Source: Yponomeuta sedellus
Lineage: Eukaryota; Arthropoda; Insecta; Lepidoptera; Yponomeutidae
Length of the DNA stretch: 64,000 nt
Direction: 5' to 3'
Assembly: GCA_934045075.1 (NCBI GenBank)
Contig: OW203721.1
Coordinates: forward strand, 26,375,181-26,439,180
The position numbers were made by a program, and so were the translations under genes. Every line of letters begins with the position of its first letter. Position 1 is the stretch's first letter. Of the stretch, positions 1 through 14,100 are shown piece by piece. A model generated the notes under the pieces. That model saw nothing but the letters and a program-made list of their open reading frames with translations, was not told the DNA's origin and did not search any database.

Positions 1-825
1 TTTCATTGTTATTTAATTATAATTCATATTATTTTGAAGTGATATTAAAATTTTAGACTGGCGATGGGAAACCCCGCCATTATGCTCATGAACGGATGCT
101 GGTCGTGTATCTGAAATTTTCTTAGTATGTTTTCCTTCACCGTTAGCGAAGTGAAAAAGGGCGTTAGACACGAGGTGACACCGACAGAATTGAATTCCTA
201 TTAATTTCAGTCAAATAACTTATCACTACTGATTCATGTAGTTGTAACCATGGTCGAAAATGTCAACAATGAAAATTTTTACTATACTAGTAACAGGAGT
301 TTAATTTGTAAAAATATAAGTAATTTCGTCGTTGTTTTACTGGATAAGCGATATATTTGATAAACATCTCCAGCGTATGTGCTGACTTTAGATACAAAGT
401 TTATTTTTTTGCTGTTCATTTTGATGGTATTAAAATTGTCAGCAATAAAATCTATGCTATCAACATTCTTAAAAGCCTTGAGCACGTTTTTGAGTTCGAC
501 AGAAAATACAGAATTATGGAAATTTTAAACTTACCAGTTCATAACTTATTTGCCCAGCGAATTTAAGTTTAGTATGTACTCGTAGTTTGTAAGATTTATT
601 TTAATAAACAAATAGGATGGGCTTAAGGCGAGAAGTGGTAAAAAAGTCTTATTGTACTGTAGACCCCATGCTATACTGACAAGTGAAGATTTTGCGCATC
701 TATTTATTTATTTTGCTGAAGAAATTATACTAATAAAAATGAATTTATTTGCTAACCATACTTGGTCTATTTGATGACCACTTGTGGTGCTAATTTATTT
801 ATTCTGCTGATCAAGTGATTTTTGG

Positions 826-1125
826 GCTTCCGTACTCAAGGGGTAAGGGACCCTATTACTATAACCCCACTGTCCATTTGTCTGCCTGTTACCAAGCCGT
901 AACTCATAAACCGTGATAGACAGTATAAACTTCACAGATGTTGTAGGTACCTATTTCTGTAGCCGCTACAACAACAATGAATGGAATAAAATAAATATTT
1001 AAGTGTGGCACCCACACAAAAAACCTTTTAACGGTCACAGTTAGGCGCTTGAAATATTAAAATTATGTATAGAAAATGGTACCGAACCCTTCGTGCGCGA
1101 GTCTGACTCGCACTTGGCCGGTTTT
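826..1125 (+). repeat. Dispersed lepidopteran repeat, gactcgcacttggccgg type
   Basis: Blocks cttccgtactcaaggggtaa, ctgcctgttaccaagccg, ggtaccgaacccttcgtgcg and gactcgcacttggccggt are widespread at 3' ends of moth and butterfly transposons, from general knowledge. An inverted relative lies at 20195-20540. Confidence 0.55.
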
Positions 1126-1616
1126 TCTTCTCTTTTGGTGACTGATCAAATATGGATTTAGCTGAGCACATTAGTTCCACTGTAGGTAGCTCCGACTAAC
1201 TTCCTACGATCTCTCTTCAGGGTCTGAATTAGCTCAGCTCAATAACTGATTTATGTTTCAATTGGTTAATGAAGCTGGTGCAACTGCATGCAGCACTCCC
1301 GTTTTGTCCTTGTCTTTTGCTCTACATGTCACTCCTGTTATGTAGTTTGGCCTTATTGTTGCAACAGAGACTGTATGTATAGTTAGACTAGGTTAGGTTA
1401 GGTCACAATGTTTGTCAAGCACTCTAACGCCCGATTTCACGTACACTACCAGACTATTAACTGCTGTACATTATTTATTTTGTTGCGCTGCGGTTAACAT
1501 TGTTAACAGTTGACTATAACTTCCGTTGTGTTACAGTATTTAGAAACAAGGAGTTAAAAGCATCAGTTGCCAGCTTAATGCGTTACACGGTGCAAACTAG
1601 CGTTACCAAAGGAATA

Positions 1617-2010
1617 AAAATCATAACTTGTTTTATAGTATTTTTTTTTTCAAAAAGTGCACGTCATGATTCTTAACAACTGTGAGAACTATTTTCAGAA
1701 CCTAGAGTCTAGAACCCAGGACTTTAATCGATTTCTGCTAAAATCGGGCGTTTTTGGCAACACATAAATTCCAAAATGTTTAGACCTAGGTTTTTGTCAA
1801 TAGGTTGTCAAAATCGCTACTAAATTTATTAAAAGTCAAAAGAATTTTATTCACTATAAAAACAGAATGTTTACTTAATGAACGTCAAAGCTGTTAGTTT
1901 CATAATTAGTGAAGAAGAAACTAACAAAGAAAGATTTAATGTTGACTTTTTCTAAAGACGCGTTGTAAAAGAATATTTTTTCCAATTGGTGGCGCTAGTT
2001 AGCACCGGAT
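1617..2010. repeat. Dispersed repeat with ggtggcgctagttagcac end
   Basis: Shares agagtctagaacc, gactttaatcgatttc and gggcgtttttggca, in part inverted, with 38940-39182, and ends ccaattggtggcgctagtta. Its right edge lies about 60 bases before the acceptor at 2071. Confidence 0.45.
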
Positions 2011-2071
2011 AGTCCCAAAAGACATAAAACTATAATTTATTTTTATAGGAAAAACTTACGATCTGTTGCAG

Positions 2072-2152
2072 TTCGATGTGAAACTGGAGCGGCACCCGCT
2101 GATGTCTTCGGCTCCAAAGATGGCGGCGACCTATCAATCTGTCGACAAAAAC
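2072..2152 (+). CDS. ClC-c: ClC-c first recognised coding exon (start codon exon)
   Basis: An acceptor (ttgcag) precedes 2072 and a donor (gtaagg) follows 2152. The exon is open throughout. ATG at 2120 has a strong context (aagATGg) and encodes [14 protein letters not shown] at 2102 would add six residues (MSSAPK). It ends in phase 0 and joins the phase-0 start of the next exon. The acceptor implies at least one more 5' exon upstream. This N-terminal tail is poorly conserved in the family, so this is the least certain of the constitutive exons. Confidence 0.65.
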
Positions 2153-5100
2153 GTAAGGAAAGCGAGGAGAAAGCCCCGAATTAAGCTCATTATAATAGTT
2201 CTAGGAGGTTTTTTTGAGGGAAAGTTCACAATAAGGCAAGCCATGCAGTTTTGTTACAAAGAATTTTATCTGCAACCATATCCAATCCTTCGGTTGTCTG
2301 AAGCAGCAGATTTTGCGGTATAGTACCAAAGCGAAGGATCGACCAAATTGAGTCTTCTGACAGTGTTATCTATAGTTGAATGAATGAATGACACAAAAGG
2401 TACTGAACAATAATATAACAAATGGTTGGCTATGATTTGTCCAACGAAACGACACCTACACACATTCTGTACCTTCAACATACATTTTTCATAATGAGGC
2501 TTAGTTGAAAATTGCTAAAATAACTGCAAAAAAACAATCCAGCGTCCAAGTTCTCCCATTTAGTGTGAGTGAAGATGCCACTGGATGCTGTATCAATCAT
2601 CTCATTACGTAGATGTAGAGGCCATAAAGGCACTCGAACTAATTTATAACGTTTATTTTTAGAGATCGTAATCCTGAAAAAAACGTAAGTAAAAACGTAA
2701 TATAACTCGTAAGTTCTTCCTTGCGATAAAATTAACCTAGAAACTTTATTTATCATTGCTGTCGGCAAAGGTATAAAATACAAAGTATTTTTCTACGAAT
2801 CGCTAAGATAGTTAACTGTACCGTCTTAAGTGTTTAGGCTGCGCTTGAAAAACTTTAATTCATCGGCTTATATAACTTTCCTCTGTGATATAACACTAGA
2901 GAAAATAAATAGCATGAAGCTCCGTCGAGATCAAACAGTGAACAACCGATTTTTTTAATTTTTATTACAATGAAGTCACTCAGTAAAGGTTTGTGTGCTG
3001 TACATTATGGCTTACGTCCAGGGGCCTGCGCATCAAATCATAATCACTTATTGCATGCCATGGTAATAGTACTTCTTCTTATTCTTCTTTTTCTTCTTCA
3101 GGCTATATTATGTAGTCCACTGCTCGACATAGCCCCCCCATAGTAATAGTACGGTGGTAATAATATACCCTGTGGTAATACACGACACCCTTGTAAACGC
3201 ACTACAAATTCATGCTCATCTGACAGTTAGATCCTAATATCGCTCAGAATTTAGTGCGCCTCATTTAGAAGCAGGCCATTGTATTAGTTGCCGTAAGCTA
3301 CCGGTTGCCCTAAGTTAATAAATAACTCGAGATATTGATACTTGATACTTCTTAAATTAATGACATGACTGAATGACTTAGTACGAACAAACAGCTTGAG
3401 AGACATTTTTGTTCCCGTATTTTAACGATTTTTCTAAACTGTTCGTTTACTCTTAGACCTGTTTCTGAATTCTGTCTCTGAATGCGGTCTGGAATGAGCA
3501 TACTACGTCAGAATGGGCTCTAAGTGGCGTTTAAATCTAATTTGTCGTGTAATGGATTTTTACCGTCGATACAATAAATGGTCGTTTGGTGCAGAAAGTG
3601 TAGGTGCTGCAATTTGTATGATATGTATGTAAGCAGCACATCAAATTTAAACTCTACACACTAAGCTGCGTTACGGTTGTTTTGCAGGAAAAATGTATAA
3701 GTTGATCTGCTGTCCAATAAAGAGTTATCTTTCTATACTTGTTTCTCAATGACACTACCAAAAAGCCCTTTCGATCATTTTCGTACTTTTATTCCGCACT
3801 CTGACACTTAATGAACGTCGAATAAATAATTCATGAGTGAATTGATATTATATTTTTCCCGTAGGAAACACAATAATTGACGTATTTTGCGTATTGTGCG
3901 ATAGGCAGATAGTAATAGCCTATCGCACAATCTGTCTGAGCGATGGTACTACGTAATATTTGGACAGTAATGTGTGTGAGCGAGAGGGAATTATACGTCA
4001 AAATTATTTATTCCTTTGTCCGTGTTATTTATAGCAAACAAAAATTATATATACTTCTTAGTTATGAAAGCGAAACTGTACTATTTCAAAGAACGAACGT
4101 CGATTCGAGTTATTTGTCGGAGATTTCCTTTGGGCTGCATCTCGGTTATCTTATCGGTGCTTATCGAAGAAGCGACTACACCTCTGCGTTAAATAAAATA
4201 ACTTTTTGATACAACATTTTCAGTCCTAGGAGCTGTTTTCAAACTTTCGTGAATGAATAAGTAATATTACTTGCTATGATCCTGACTGACACATTAGTCG
4301 CATGCAAGCACGTCAGTTTCGGGCCCTTGTTCTCTGCCTACCGCTCAGGAACACAGGCGTGAGTGTAGGTGTAAATAATATGGCCTTATTACATTTTTTA
4401 TTGAACATAAATAAAGTTAATATTTTGAGAAAAGATGGAAAAGAGTGGTGTTTTATCTCGCTGTCAATTTCTCCACTACAACTCGACCCTGACATTGAAA
4501 TTACAATAACGTTGTGCATTGATATTCAATAAAAAGAATGTAAATTATGAACTTAAACTTTCGTAAGCACTACAAAAAGTCAAGTAAGTTGATCTGGTTA
4601 CAAATCCATGATAGAGTGTAATTTTTTTACGTTGAAATACATTTCTGATTTCTATTAGAAACAAAACGGAAACAACAAACGCGGTCAGGCGCAGGATGGG
4701 TGACCAACCCGTGACTACCGCTAGTGGCATTATTTCCGAGCGCTTCCGTGACTCGGCAGGAACGTTAGGCCGTTGGTGCCGGCTGTCATGTAATGGCCGA
4801 TCTGGCCTCAATCATAGTCTTAAGGAAGACTTGATATTGTGCAGGGCGCAGGGACGCGCAACGGGCACGGGTCCGGCGGCGAGGGCGAAGGCTCGCCGAT
4901 GTCCGAGTCCGCCACCACGCCCACCAGACACGGCACCTTCCGACTCTACGAGCACGCCGGCGGCCCCAGCGCACAGGCCGACGCCAACTGTGAGTTACAC
5001 GCCTGCGGTACAAGCGGCAGCAAATCAACCTTTACAAGTTACGTTAGAGTCGACATGGCAACTAAACAATGTGGAGGATCTTTGAAAGCTTCTTCTCTAC

Positions 5101-8100
5101 ATGGTCGGTTCATTCCGAACTAACTGATTAGAAGAAAACCCTTTATTGTCCATTTGACTTATAGATGACGTTTAATAATTTTACGGTTGAACTAATGATG
5201 CGGATAATGTGACCACTGGGTGTGCGAATTTTAGCGCTTTGTCAAAATACTATTCATAAAACTCTCCTTAGAACTCCTACAAAAATAGTCTGTGGTGGAG
5301 ATGTTACAAAAAAAAACAAAACGTAACCACAGATTAAATGAATTGTCTCAGGAGTGCTGTAGAGGAATCTTGTTCTTATAGAGTATAATGCGCAGGTACA
5401 GTACATTCATACGCAGCTCTGAAATAAACAACAAACAATTATATCCCATCATTACTTTTTAAAGAAAAAGTTCATAGAAGAAACTGTTCGTATAATTTTG
5501 TAGGTTTATTTAAATTCACTGTCACTCAGTGAAGCAGAATACAGAAGAATAGAGGAAAAGGTCACAGATAGGTCATGGTGCCTACAGTAATTCGATATAT
5601 TACGTTCGAGAAAAAAAATTTAAACGTTATTATATTCCAATTACATATTTAAACAAGTCTATTCAATCCGAAAGCATATTATTAGTTGCAAGTACCAATT
5701 TCACATGTAAACTAAATTTAAAGCCCTTAAGTAAAAGTAAAGTAAAGGCTTGAGTCAACGGCGCAGCTCTAGATTGAACATTCAATTGCAATCTGAATTG
5801 TTATTTTGCGCTCCGCCGACGATGTTTTAAACACTTCCTCAATGATTGTAAATACCGTACTGGTAACTCAATGAGGTGTAACACTGATAATTTTGAGTAA
5901 TTAGTTGTAAGCTCAGTACCATTGCCGTGTGTCACCTGAACCTGATTATATTTTTTATGTGTTTCAAGCCTACATCGCTCAGTACTTCAGCTCAACCGGT
6001 AAGGGAAGTTCTATGTATGCTGTTTGGATCATCCAATTTATTTTTGTTGGCTTGTCGTTTGTTATACCCATTCTTCGTTATAATAGTTTGTTCTTTCATC
6101 CGTCGACGTCTTGTCATGTCGTGTCATGTAGGCTGGATAGTCTTTCTCCATTTGGTGGCAGTAGACTGTATTATCTTCTTATCTTCTACAAAGCGGAAAT
6201 CGATTCCTCAGTATCGAGTAACTATTGTTCAATATCCGCAAAGTCAAGTTGGTGTCTTTACTAATGATTAAAATATTTTTATAAATCCCGTAATATTAAT
6301 GCATGTCAAATTAAATTAAGACGATATTTAATAAAATCAAAGTAGAACATTAAATTGAGATGATATTTAAGTCAGTCGTAATAAATATTACATAAGATAA
6401 TATAAACTCTCGTTTGCATCCCGTAGACATAAGGCAGAGACCAGCATCTGCCACTTGCCATGATCCTGACAGATCACTTTCGCTTCATCAGCATTCATTA
6501 GTCGTTGTATGCACGCACGCCTGTTTCGGGTACTTTATCTTCCCGTTGGTTAATCCTACTAATTAAAGTGTGATAGTTTGTGAAGATGTTTGGATGTTTA
6601 TGACTTAATCATGCGAAATGGCTTAACGCAGCGCAGATACATGAAACCTGGCATACAGCCTAACAAAGATCTGACTTGATTTAGGATATTTGATATCCCG
6701 GTGATGCGTCCCCGTGGGATAATATTTTATTGTTACCGTAACCTTTTGGAAGCCAAACTAGCTAGAATCGGGTAAACGGATTCTGTGGCCGTACAAAATG
6801 TGCCAGGACAGTCAGTACAAAATAAATATGCGTGACAAATGTCTAATAAAATTATATGTACTTAAGGGAGCACTGATTACTGATTATCTGACAGTAATCA
6901 GTGCTCCCTTAGTGAACTCATTTAAAAACAGACTACATAGACATTTAACAACCGCACAGAAGTAATGTACACGCATTAGCTTAAAGTTGATTGTGTTTTA
7001 ACTAATAATAATCATAATATGTGTCAAATATAGCCCAAAATACAACTCGGCTTCTTTTGAATTTTAAACGTAGAAATACTGCAGAAACCCTCCATATCCG
7101 GTGTACAGCTGCGTGAGATGGATATCTACAAGCCCACCCCGAAGCTGCCGATAAGCCTAGAAAATTTTGATTTTTTTCCACTCGCGTATTTTATCGATAT
7201 TAAACCAAACCGGTATGGGTAAAGATTAAAATTTCAGTTTTATTTTTCATTGAAACTTCAAAATGACGCTTTGGGTCTTTGGAATTGGTTTAATTTATCG
7301 ACTCTCCAGAACGGCTTTCATTTGAAGCGTTATTTTAATGACACATTGTATGTACGTAATACAGAGAATATTGTATAGAAGTTCAAAATTTCACTGATGC
7401 CGGTGAGTCGCTCATTAGCTCAGTTGGAAAGAGCTCTGGCACGGATAGCCAGAGTTCGCGGGTTCGAATCCCGGCATAGGTGGAATTTTTAGCCTCTAAA
7501 TACGTTTTTAAACATTGTATGTAGTTGGGTCATTCATTGCTGACCCGGAAAACGTTGTTTTAACTGACAAATCGGAGTCAAACCATGGACTTCACAACTT
7601 GCTCGTAATGCCTTATAAAAATTTAAGGAACTGTTGATATAATATATTATAACACGTTAAATCTTAGTTGTTCTAGACACCGAATCCCATCCTCATGCAT
7701 TGGGAATTTATGTAAAAAGCCATCACTTTCCACGATCCTGTTCTTCCGTCCCACCATTTGAAAAATAACCCAAGGCCGACTACCAATGCATGTAGTCTTC
7801 ATAGATTCGACAAATCCCTCAATGAATTTTTAGTTATCTGTCCATAATGCCGATACTCCTCGGCGATTAGATAATGACTCAGTCGTCAGTGTCACACCGT
7901 GAGGAGAGTGTTAAATTATATTGTCTGTGTAATGTCCAGGGAAGAAAGCGAAACCCAACCTCTTGTCGACCATGTTGGTAATTCTATATTTTCTTTTTTA
8001 TTTGTATGGTTCGAATACATCTCTCGTCTAGAACAACTTCGATGTAATTAAAAAGCATCAAAAAAGTCCTTCGATCAGCCAACATAGATATCGACAATTT

Positions 8101-11100
8101 TTTAGTACAACGTTTCTCTTCTTTGAAGAAGATTAACTTGTAATTTTCGCCTAATCAATTTGGAAGTTTCAGCTCATTGGATACTATTTTTCTGCTGTTT
8201 TATTTGATTATTCTGCCTCATATAGCACTGGCCGCTGCTCAAAAAACTTATTGTTTACAGAAAAGTTTTTTTTTTGTTGACTTAAACCGTATTTTTTATT
8301 CGTATCGTACCCGTTAGGTACGCTGAATGACAAGATACTGCTAAAAGCACAGATTCTAAAAAGTACAAGAGAGCACTCGATGCAAAAGCAAACATCAGAA
8401 CAATAAAACTTCAATGAACGGCATTCAAATACTTGTAACCACAAGCCAAAATTCCTGTTTCTGTAGAAACATCGATGAAAGGGTCCTCCTGTGGGGCCAA
8501 GTATAAATACGTCGTCGTTGTAAGCCTACAACCATTGTGACCTTTATCCACTTTTAAATATTATTCCCCTAATTGTTATGATTAGTATATAATGCGTTAC
8601 AGATATGATTTCTATATAGGTATTAGCATTCGATCCAGAGACAGTAATTTTTGTAACCGAAATCATAATTTTATTTGTATATTATTCATATAGAGTACAT
8701 ACCTACATAACTTACTTATTTCGTCAAAAATGTTTCCTTCATTAGGTGTTAGAGATAAAAAAAAGTTGATTCGGCCTATTTTTGCCACCCTATAGAATAA
8801 TGTCTACCATTCTACCAACATCAGTAGATTTTTCGCGGCTGGTCACCCTTTCTGTGACGTTTTGACGTTTCTGCTCCTTTTAATCTGTGAGTGCTGTAAT
8901 TCGTCGGCAATCTCCCAACTCTACTTGCTCGTTTTACAGAGCTTGCTGAAATGCAATGTTTGCCTTTATCACGTAGCTGTTTTACGCATCTCATTGTCTA
9001 TCTCAGTCCTACTCGCAGAATCTAGTGTGCGTGTGTGATTCATGTTTGTATTGTGATTCTTTCCTTGTGAGTTGACTCTACGTCGTTTGCCGTATCGATT
9101 AACAAGTATGTACTGTGCATTCTAGACAAGATAGTCCCTCCCTGTTATTTTTTATGTATACGCTTGAGGGTTAACACTGACTCTCCATATAAAGATGAAA
9201 TTTCAGCTTCCTAGTTGTGCCGAAAGATATTAGATACAGTGTACACTACAACAAACAGCAGGTGCATACAAAACCGAGGCCATTGTAATTGTTATTGAAT
9301 AGAAAAAATACAGAAATTAAGACTTAGATGATGACCTGAGACTTATACAGCTACTTGTTTCAGGGGACGCAGTTATTTTTGCTGGGATGCAGGGTAAGTT
9401 CCTCAAATACCTATGTTATCTTTCTGTTTCAAATTGTTGAATGTCCCAACCTATTTGTATATTTCATACCAATTCATGTTTGTCTATGTTATATAAAGAA
9501 AGAAAGATATATCTCAATAGAAAACAAAATCCTTTTGCTATATGAGAGAATTAATTCATTATTAGTTAGAAGTACACAATTCTAGCTGACATACACTTAA
9601 CGTCTCATTGCACCACCCTTTATACTAGAAAATCTTTAATTTTAAGTGCAACACTCAACCAAAGAGGAGAAAAAAAATACAGTGAAAAAAGCACAGTTAA
9701 CATAACAACATGTTTATACAGACTTTGCTTCTGGCCCCACTACCCTAAATTGATTTTATTAAGGACCTTTTATTTATTTTTTTAGTTTTATAAGGTAAAT
9801 TATATAATAATAGGAGTGGGTTTAGCCAACAAGCAAACTTATTTCTAGCTGACACGGATGAGATTCCTGGCATTGGGCAGTATGAGGACTTCCACACAAT
9901 TGACTGGCAGCGAGACATCGCCCGGGACCGCATGCACCACCGGCACATTGTCAAGAGAAGGGGTGACTCGCTCTGGAATCTCATAAAGGTAAGCCACATC
10001 GCTTTGTAATCTCTTACAATCTTATTCTAGCTAAGCTTGACTGATAAGCTTAACACCACCATGTACAAGCCCTAGAAAACACAAGATTTGTGGGAGGCCA
10101 ACCATGTCCTGGAGAGGGATGCATATTGTATTGATTGTTATTTAGAAAAAGAAAAAAATTAATTATAATGGCTTAAATTATTAGGTACAGGTTGCAGCTT
10201 TGAATTGTGATATGTAACTATTGTTTGTTTTTGTTGAAACTTACATTTCACATTTGTGAATTTGTAACAATACAAACAGTGTGTAGCAGTAAATTAAAAC
10301 AATGTTAGAATACTTTGGTAATTGAGATGTTCACATAGTATGTGCTGAGATATTATTACTTCAGTAATGGCCTCTGCACCTAGCAACTGTTGCTAGGTGC
10401 AGAGGCCCAACTACGAGACTGAGTTTACCTTCTTCTCAATGTCATTTAAATTGTTATTTTTGAAAACACGATTCCTCTAAGACTCTCCTCAAATAACACC
10501 AACTTAAACAGCATTATCTTTATTTTATAATATTTTATTGATAAGACACAGTTAATGTTTACATTTTATAAGGCATCACTTAAACCTTACAAAGTTTTTG
10601 CGTGAAGCCTGAGCCGCTTTAACGAGCAGTTTAAGGAATTGTGTTGTTATAAATAAGACTTAGTAGACTTGATGCCACAGTTCTGTCCATCTCATTGGTG
10701 CTCGTCAGGTTGGAAAGGAAGGAGAACAAAACTTCAAACTAATTTCATTTACTGGCAGGCACACAACTAATATTTGTAAAATCCTGAGGATAACCAGTTT
10801 AGTTGGCTCAGTTAATTTTAATCTTTTATTTAGGACCTAACTTAATACTATTTAAGGTCGACTAAGCTGAGTTGTGATACAGACATATACCTTGCAAAAT
10901 GTGACTTGAATTCAACTTGTCACTCTAAGCTAATGTTGGTGTAGAATTAGTCATCGCTATGTATATTAATTCAATTCGGTTTATGGAACTGTACATCTAC
11001 CATATGCCCTGTAAAAACAAATTATGTAATTCTATTTTAAAATGCAGTCCTCTTGATACAAAAACTAAGATGCAAAATATACTGCAAATAAAATTATTCT

Positions 11101-14100
11101 TTCATCATTATACCAAATCAATTCTCTTCATGAAACCACTGCATGTTTACAATATGTTCCTTGAAAAAAAATTCATTCTATTTGAAAATAAAGTTCTCTA
11201 AATACCGAGAAGTAAAATAAAAAAACTATTGTAAATGAAATGAATTTAATTGTGTATTTGTTATACATATAAGTGTCTGAAGCAAGCTGTTTACTTTATT
11301 TAATTACAAGCTGGCTCAATAAAGAAAAACAATTGCATTAGTGATGAGAGAAAGAACGAATAAATTATCTCTACAGAATGGTTTTTCGTTTAGTCATAGT
11401 TCTTTTGGCTTTCTTTGTAAAAAAATACTTGTTTAAGTCAAGCAATTCTATTTTTCATATCAATTCTATTTTTATTAGGATTTCATAATTGAAATCTTAA
11501 TAAAAATAGAATTCGCTGGCTAGTTTCACTAAGTTTTTGGCTTTCATTCTATAATGAAGGGGAAAACAGATCTTGACCGCCTCATTGTTGGCAGAGTGGT
11601 CTTGTGGCTAACACGCTTCACTACCAAGAACAGAGCTTGATCCCCATTGGAGGCTGCCATACATGATTTGTACAAATATGAGTTAAGTCTGGGCATATTT
11701 TCATTTTACCAGAACATACATCTTATCTTATCTTACATTTATTTATTGTTCAAATACATAATTAAGATGGTCAACACCAAAGTAGGTATATCATTTCATG
11801 TTAGCTATTGTCTCAACTGTTCAAAAATGCATCGTTACAATGTGCATCTGCACATTTTAGTAAGTTCATGCCAGTTATGGTACTGCTAAGCTTGTAATTT
11901 ACTTTTGTAATAATAATGATTGTGAATGAAAGAGTCATCTTTGATGGGCAAAAGAAAGGAATGTAGAAATTTGGATTGCTGGCTCTTGTGGATTTGGATT
12001 GTAAATTTGGATTGTTGAGGAACAGTTGAAGGTTGTTAGAGAAAGACCTGTTTCAGTGAGCTCCGTAAATTAATATTAAAAATAATGTCTAGAGTGAAAT
12101 ACTATGGTGAATTACTGTGATGTATTGAAGAACTAACTTGAATCATTAATTAATCAAGAAAAAGGCAAGCAGAACTGATCAAATACGTGACTATTTCAAC
12201 AAAATATAGTGCAATCCCGAACAACATTGTTTAAAAACTACCGACATTGTGAAAAGTGAATTCTGTGACGAGTGATAAAACAGACATTGGCTCTGTCAAT
12301 ACTCGCATCTCTGCCCAAAGCTATCAGATTGTGTACACGTATTTCACTTACAAGTTCAGAAGCGCTGTGGTGTAACGGTTAACGGGGCTGCCTATAAAGA
12401 GTAGTAGGTTACGTGATCGAAGCTAACTGAATTTCATTATTAATATTATCTTCTTTTTTTTTTTTTTTTTTGCTATTTTTAAATTCGAAAATGGCTAACA
12501 AATGTGGAGCATGCAACCAACCCATACTCTCCCAAAAGCTGTTGAAATGCAAATCGTGTTCGCAGACATACGATTTACCTTGTCTTAACGTTAGCACCGC
12601 AGCATTTGGGCAGCTGACAGGCGAGTATAAGAAATCCTGGAATTGCCCCAAATGCGTAACAAAAATACCTAAAAGTGACTTAACACCTGTGCGGTCACAA
12701 GGCATGAGTGTTCCTACTGAGAACTTGTTGGCACCTGCTATAAACAATGTCAACTTAACCAGAGGCAGCTGCCGCCCTAAGATGCTGGAACTTAATGAAG
12801 ATCAGTCCGAGCTCTCCGTATTGGCATCCGAAATACGGCAACTCAGAAACGATATGACGGGATTCAAAGAGCAACTCAACTCGGTTACTATATCATTGTC
12901 CAGAATGGAGGATTTCGAAAGGAAAATTGAAGCTCGCGATGCGGAAATAGCTTATCTAAAAGCTCAGGTATACCAATTACAGAACAGTGTCCATTCGCAA
13001 GAACAGGAAAACCGCAGGAATGAGCTGGAAATTGTAGGCATACCTGAACAAGAATCTGAAAATCCTATGCACCTTTTACTGACGGTCGCAAAAAAGATCG
13101 GGGTGGATATACAAGAATCTGATGTTGATGAGGTTTTTCGTACGGGACCACCTCGACGTCGCCAACCAGTCCCAAATGATATAGAAAGCGAACCAAACTT
13201 CCCACGACCCATCGTGGTTCGAATGCTTCGGCGTGCCAAGAGAGAAGAAGTCCTGAAGGCTGCTAGCGCTCGACGTGGTCTGACGACTGCTGAAGTTACT
13301 ACGGGAACCCCGCAAAAAATATTCATTAACGAAAGGCTTACTAAACATAACCGCATGTTATTTCGAGCAGCGAGAAAGAGGGCCCAGCAATATGGATTTA
13401 AATTCTGCTGGGTCCGACGCGGCACAATATTCGTCAGGCAAGCGGAAAAGAAACCAGCGATTACAATTGCAACGGACGAAGAATTGGACCAACGAGTCGG
13501 ACCGTACTCTTCTGCAGGGGACGCAACCAAAATGCCCGCTGTACCGCGTCTATCCAAAGATTAATTTAATTTACAAACAAAGCTACTGGGCCACTAGGCC
13601 TGTTTATGTTACCGGCTTTCTTGTCTTACAAGTCAGCTTGTACTTTTGCTTTTGTCTTTTTAGCATTTTATTTGTTAAAGTTCAGTTCCTATTCTGTGTA
13701 CAATATACTACTCCAACTTATATTTATAATTCCGATTACCAACACTCCTTTATAATCCTATATAAGCATTATGTAATATTATATTATTTTATATTTAACA
13801 CAATGACCAGTCGAACTGTGGACATAATACTATTTCTGTGTTATTATAATTTACAGGACACCAAAAATACAAATACTACGTTATATGTGAGTCACTCAGC
13901 GCGCTTAAGTAACAGAACACTTTACAGGGAACTCCTGTTTCGCGACTATGGCTGATCATGATTTGGTTACAGACATAGATAACTATCTCCAAATAATCTG
14001 CCATGCGCTGGACTCACCGGAATCTTGCAAGGATGTGTTAAATTTTGCGACTAAGAACAATTTTAAAGTTATGACGTTCAATATAAGAAGTCTAAATCAC

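Larger units (their letters stand above)
1..2071 (+). other. Upstream region of ClC-c, no recognised gene
   Basis: AT-rich, with two dispersed repeats (826-1125 and 1617-2010). An upstream non-coding exon or promoter of ClC-c may lie here or left of the window; I could not recognise either. Confidence 0.5.
4990..9363 (+). other. ClC-c intron
   Basis: AT-rich; contains a 20-bp hairpin and a tRNA-like element. Short open frames near 5929-6271 have no recognisable domain and no splice or family support. Nothing else was recognised. Confidence 0.6.
9989..12360 (+). other. ClC-c intron, part before the LINE
   Basis: AT-rich, with two strong hairpins (10369, 11462) and a SINE-like head near 11590-11660 (ttggcagagtggtcttgtgg). 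No exon was recognised. Confidence 0.55.

Noticed and set aside
5929..6271. Two overlapping open frames of about 110 codons
   Set aside because: Hydrophobic and Ser/Tyr-rich in AT-rich intron, with no domain, no splice support and overlapping frames.
9745..9999. Minus-strand open frame over ClC-c exon 3
   Set aside because: Antisense shadow of a clearly conserved exon.
12964..13557. 197-codon open frame antisense to LINE ORF1
   Set aside because: Shadow of the ORF1 coding frame; no recognised motif.
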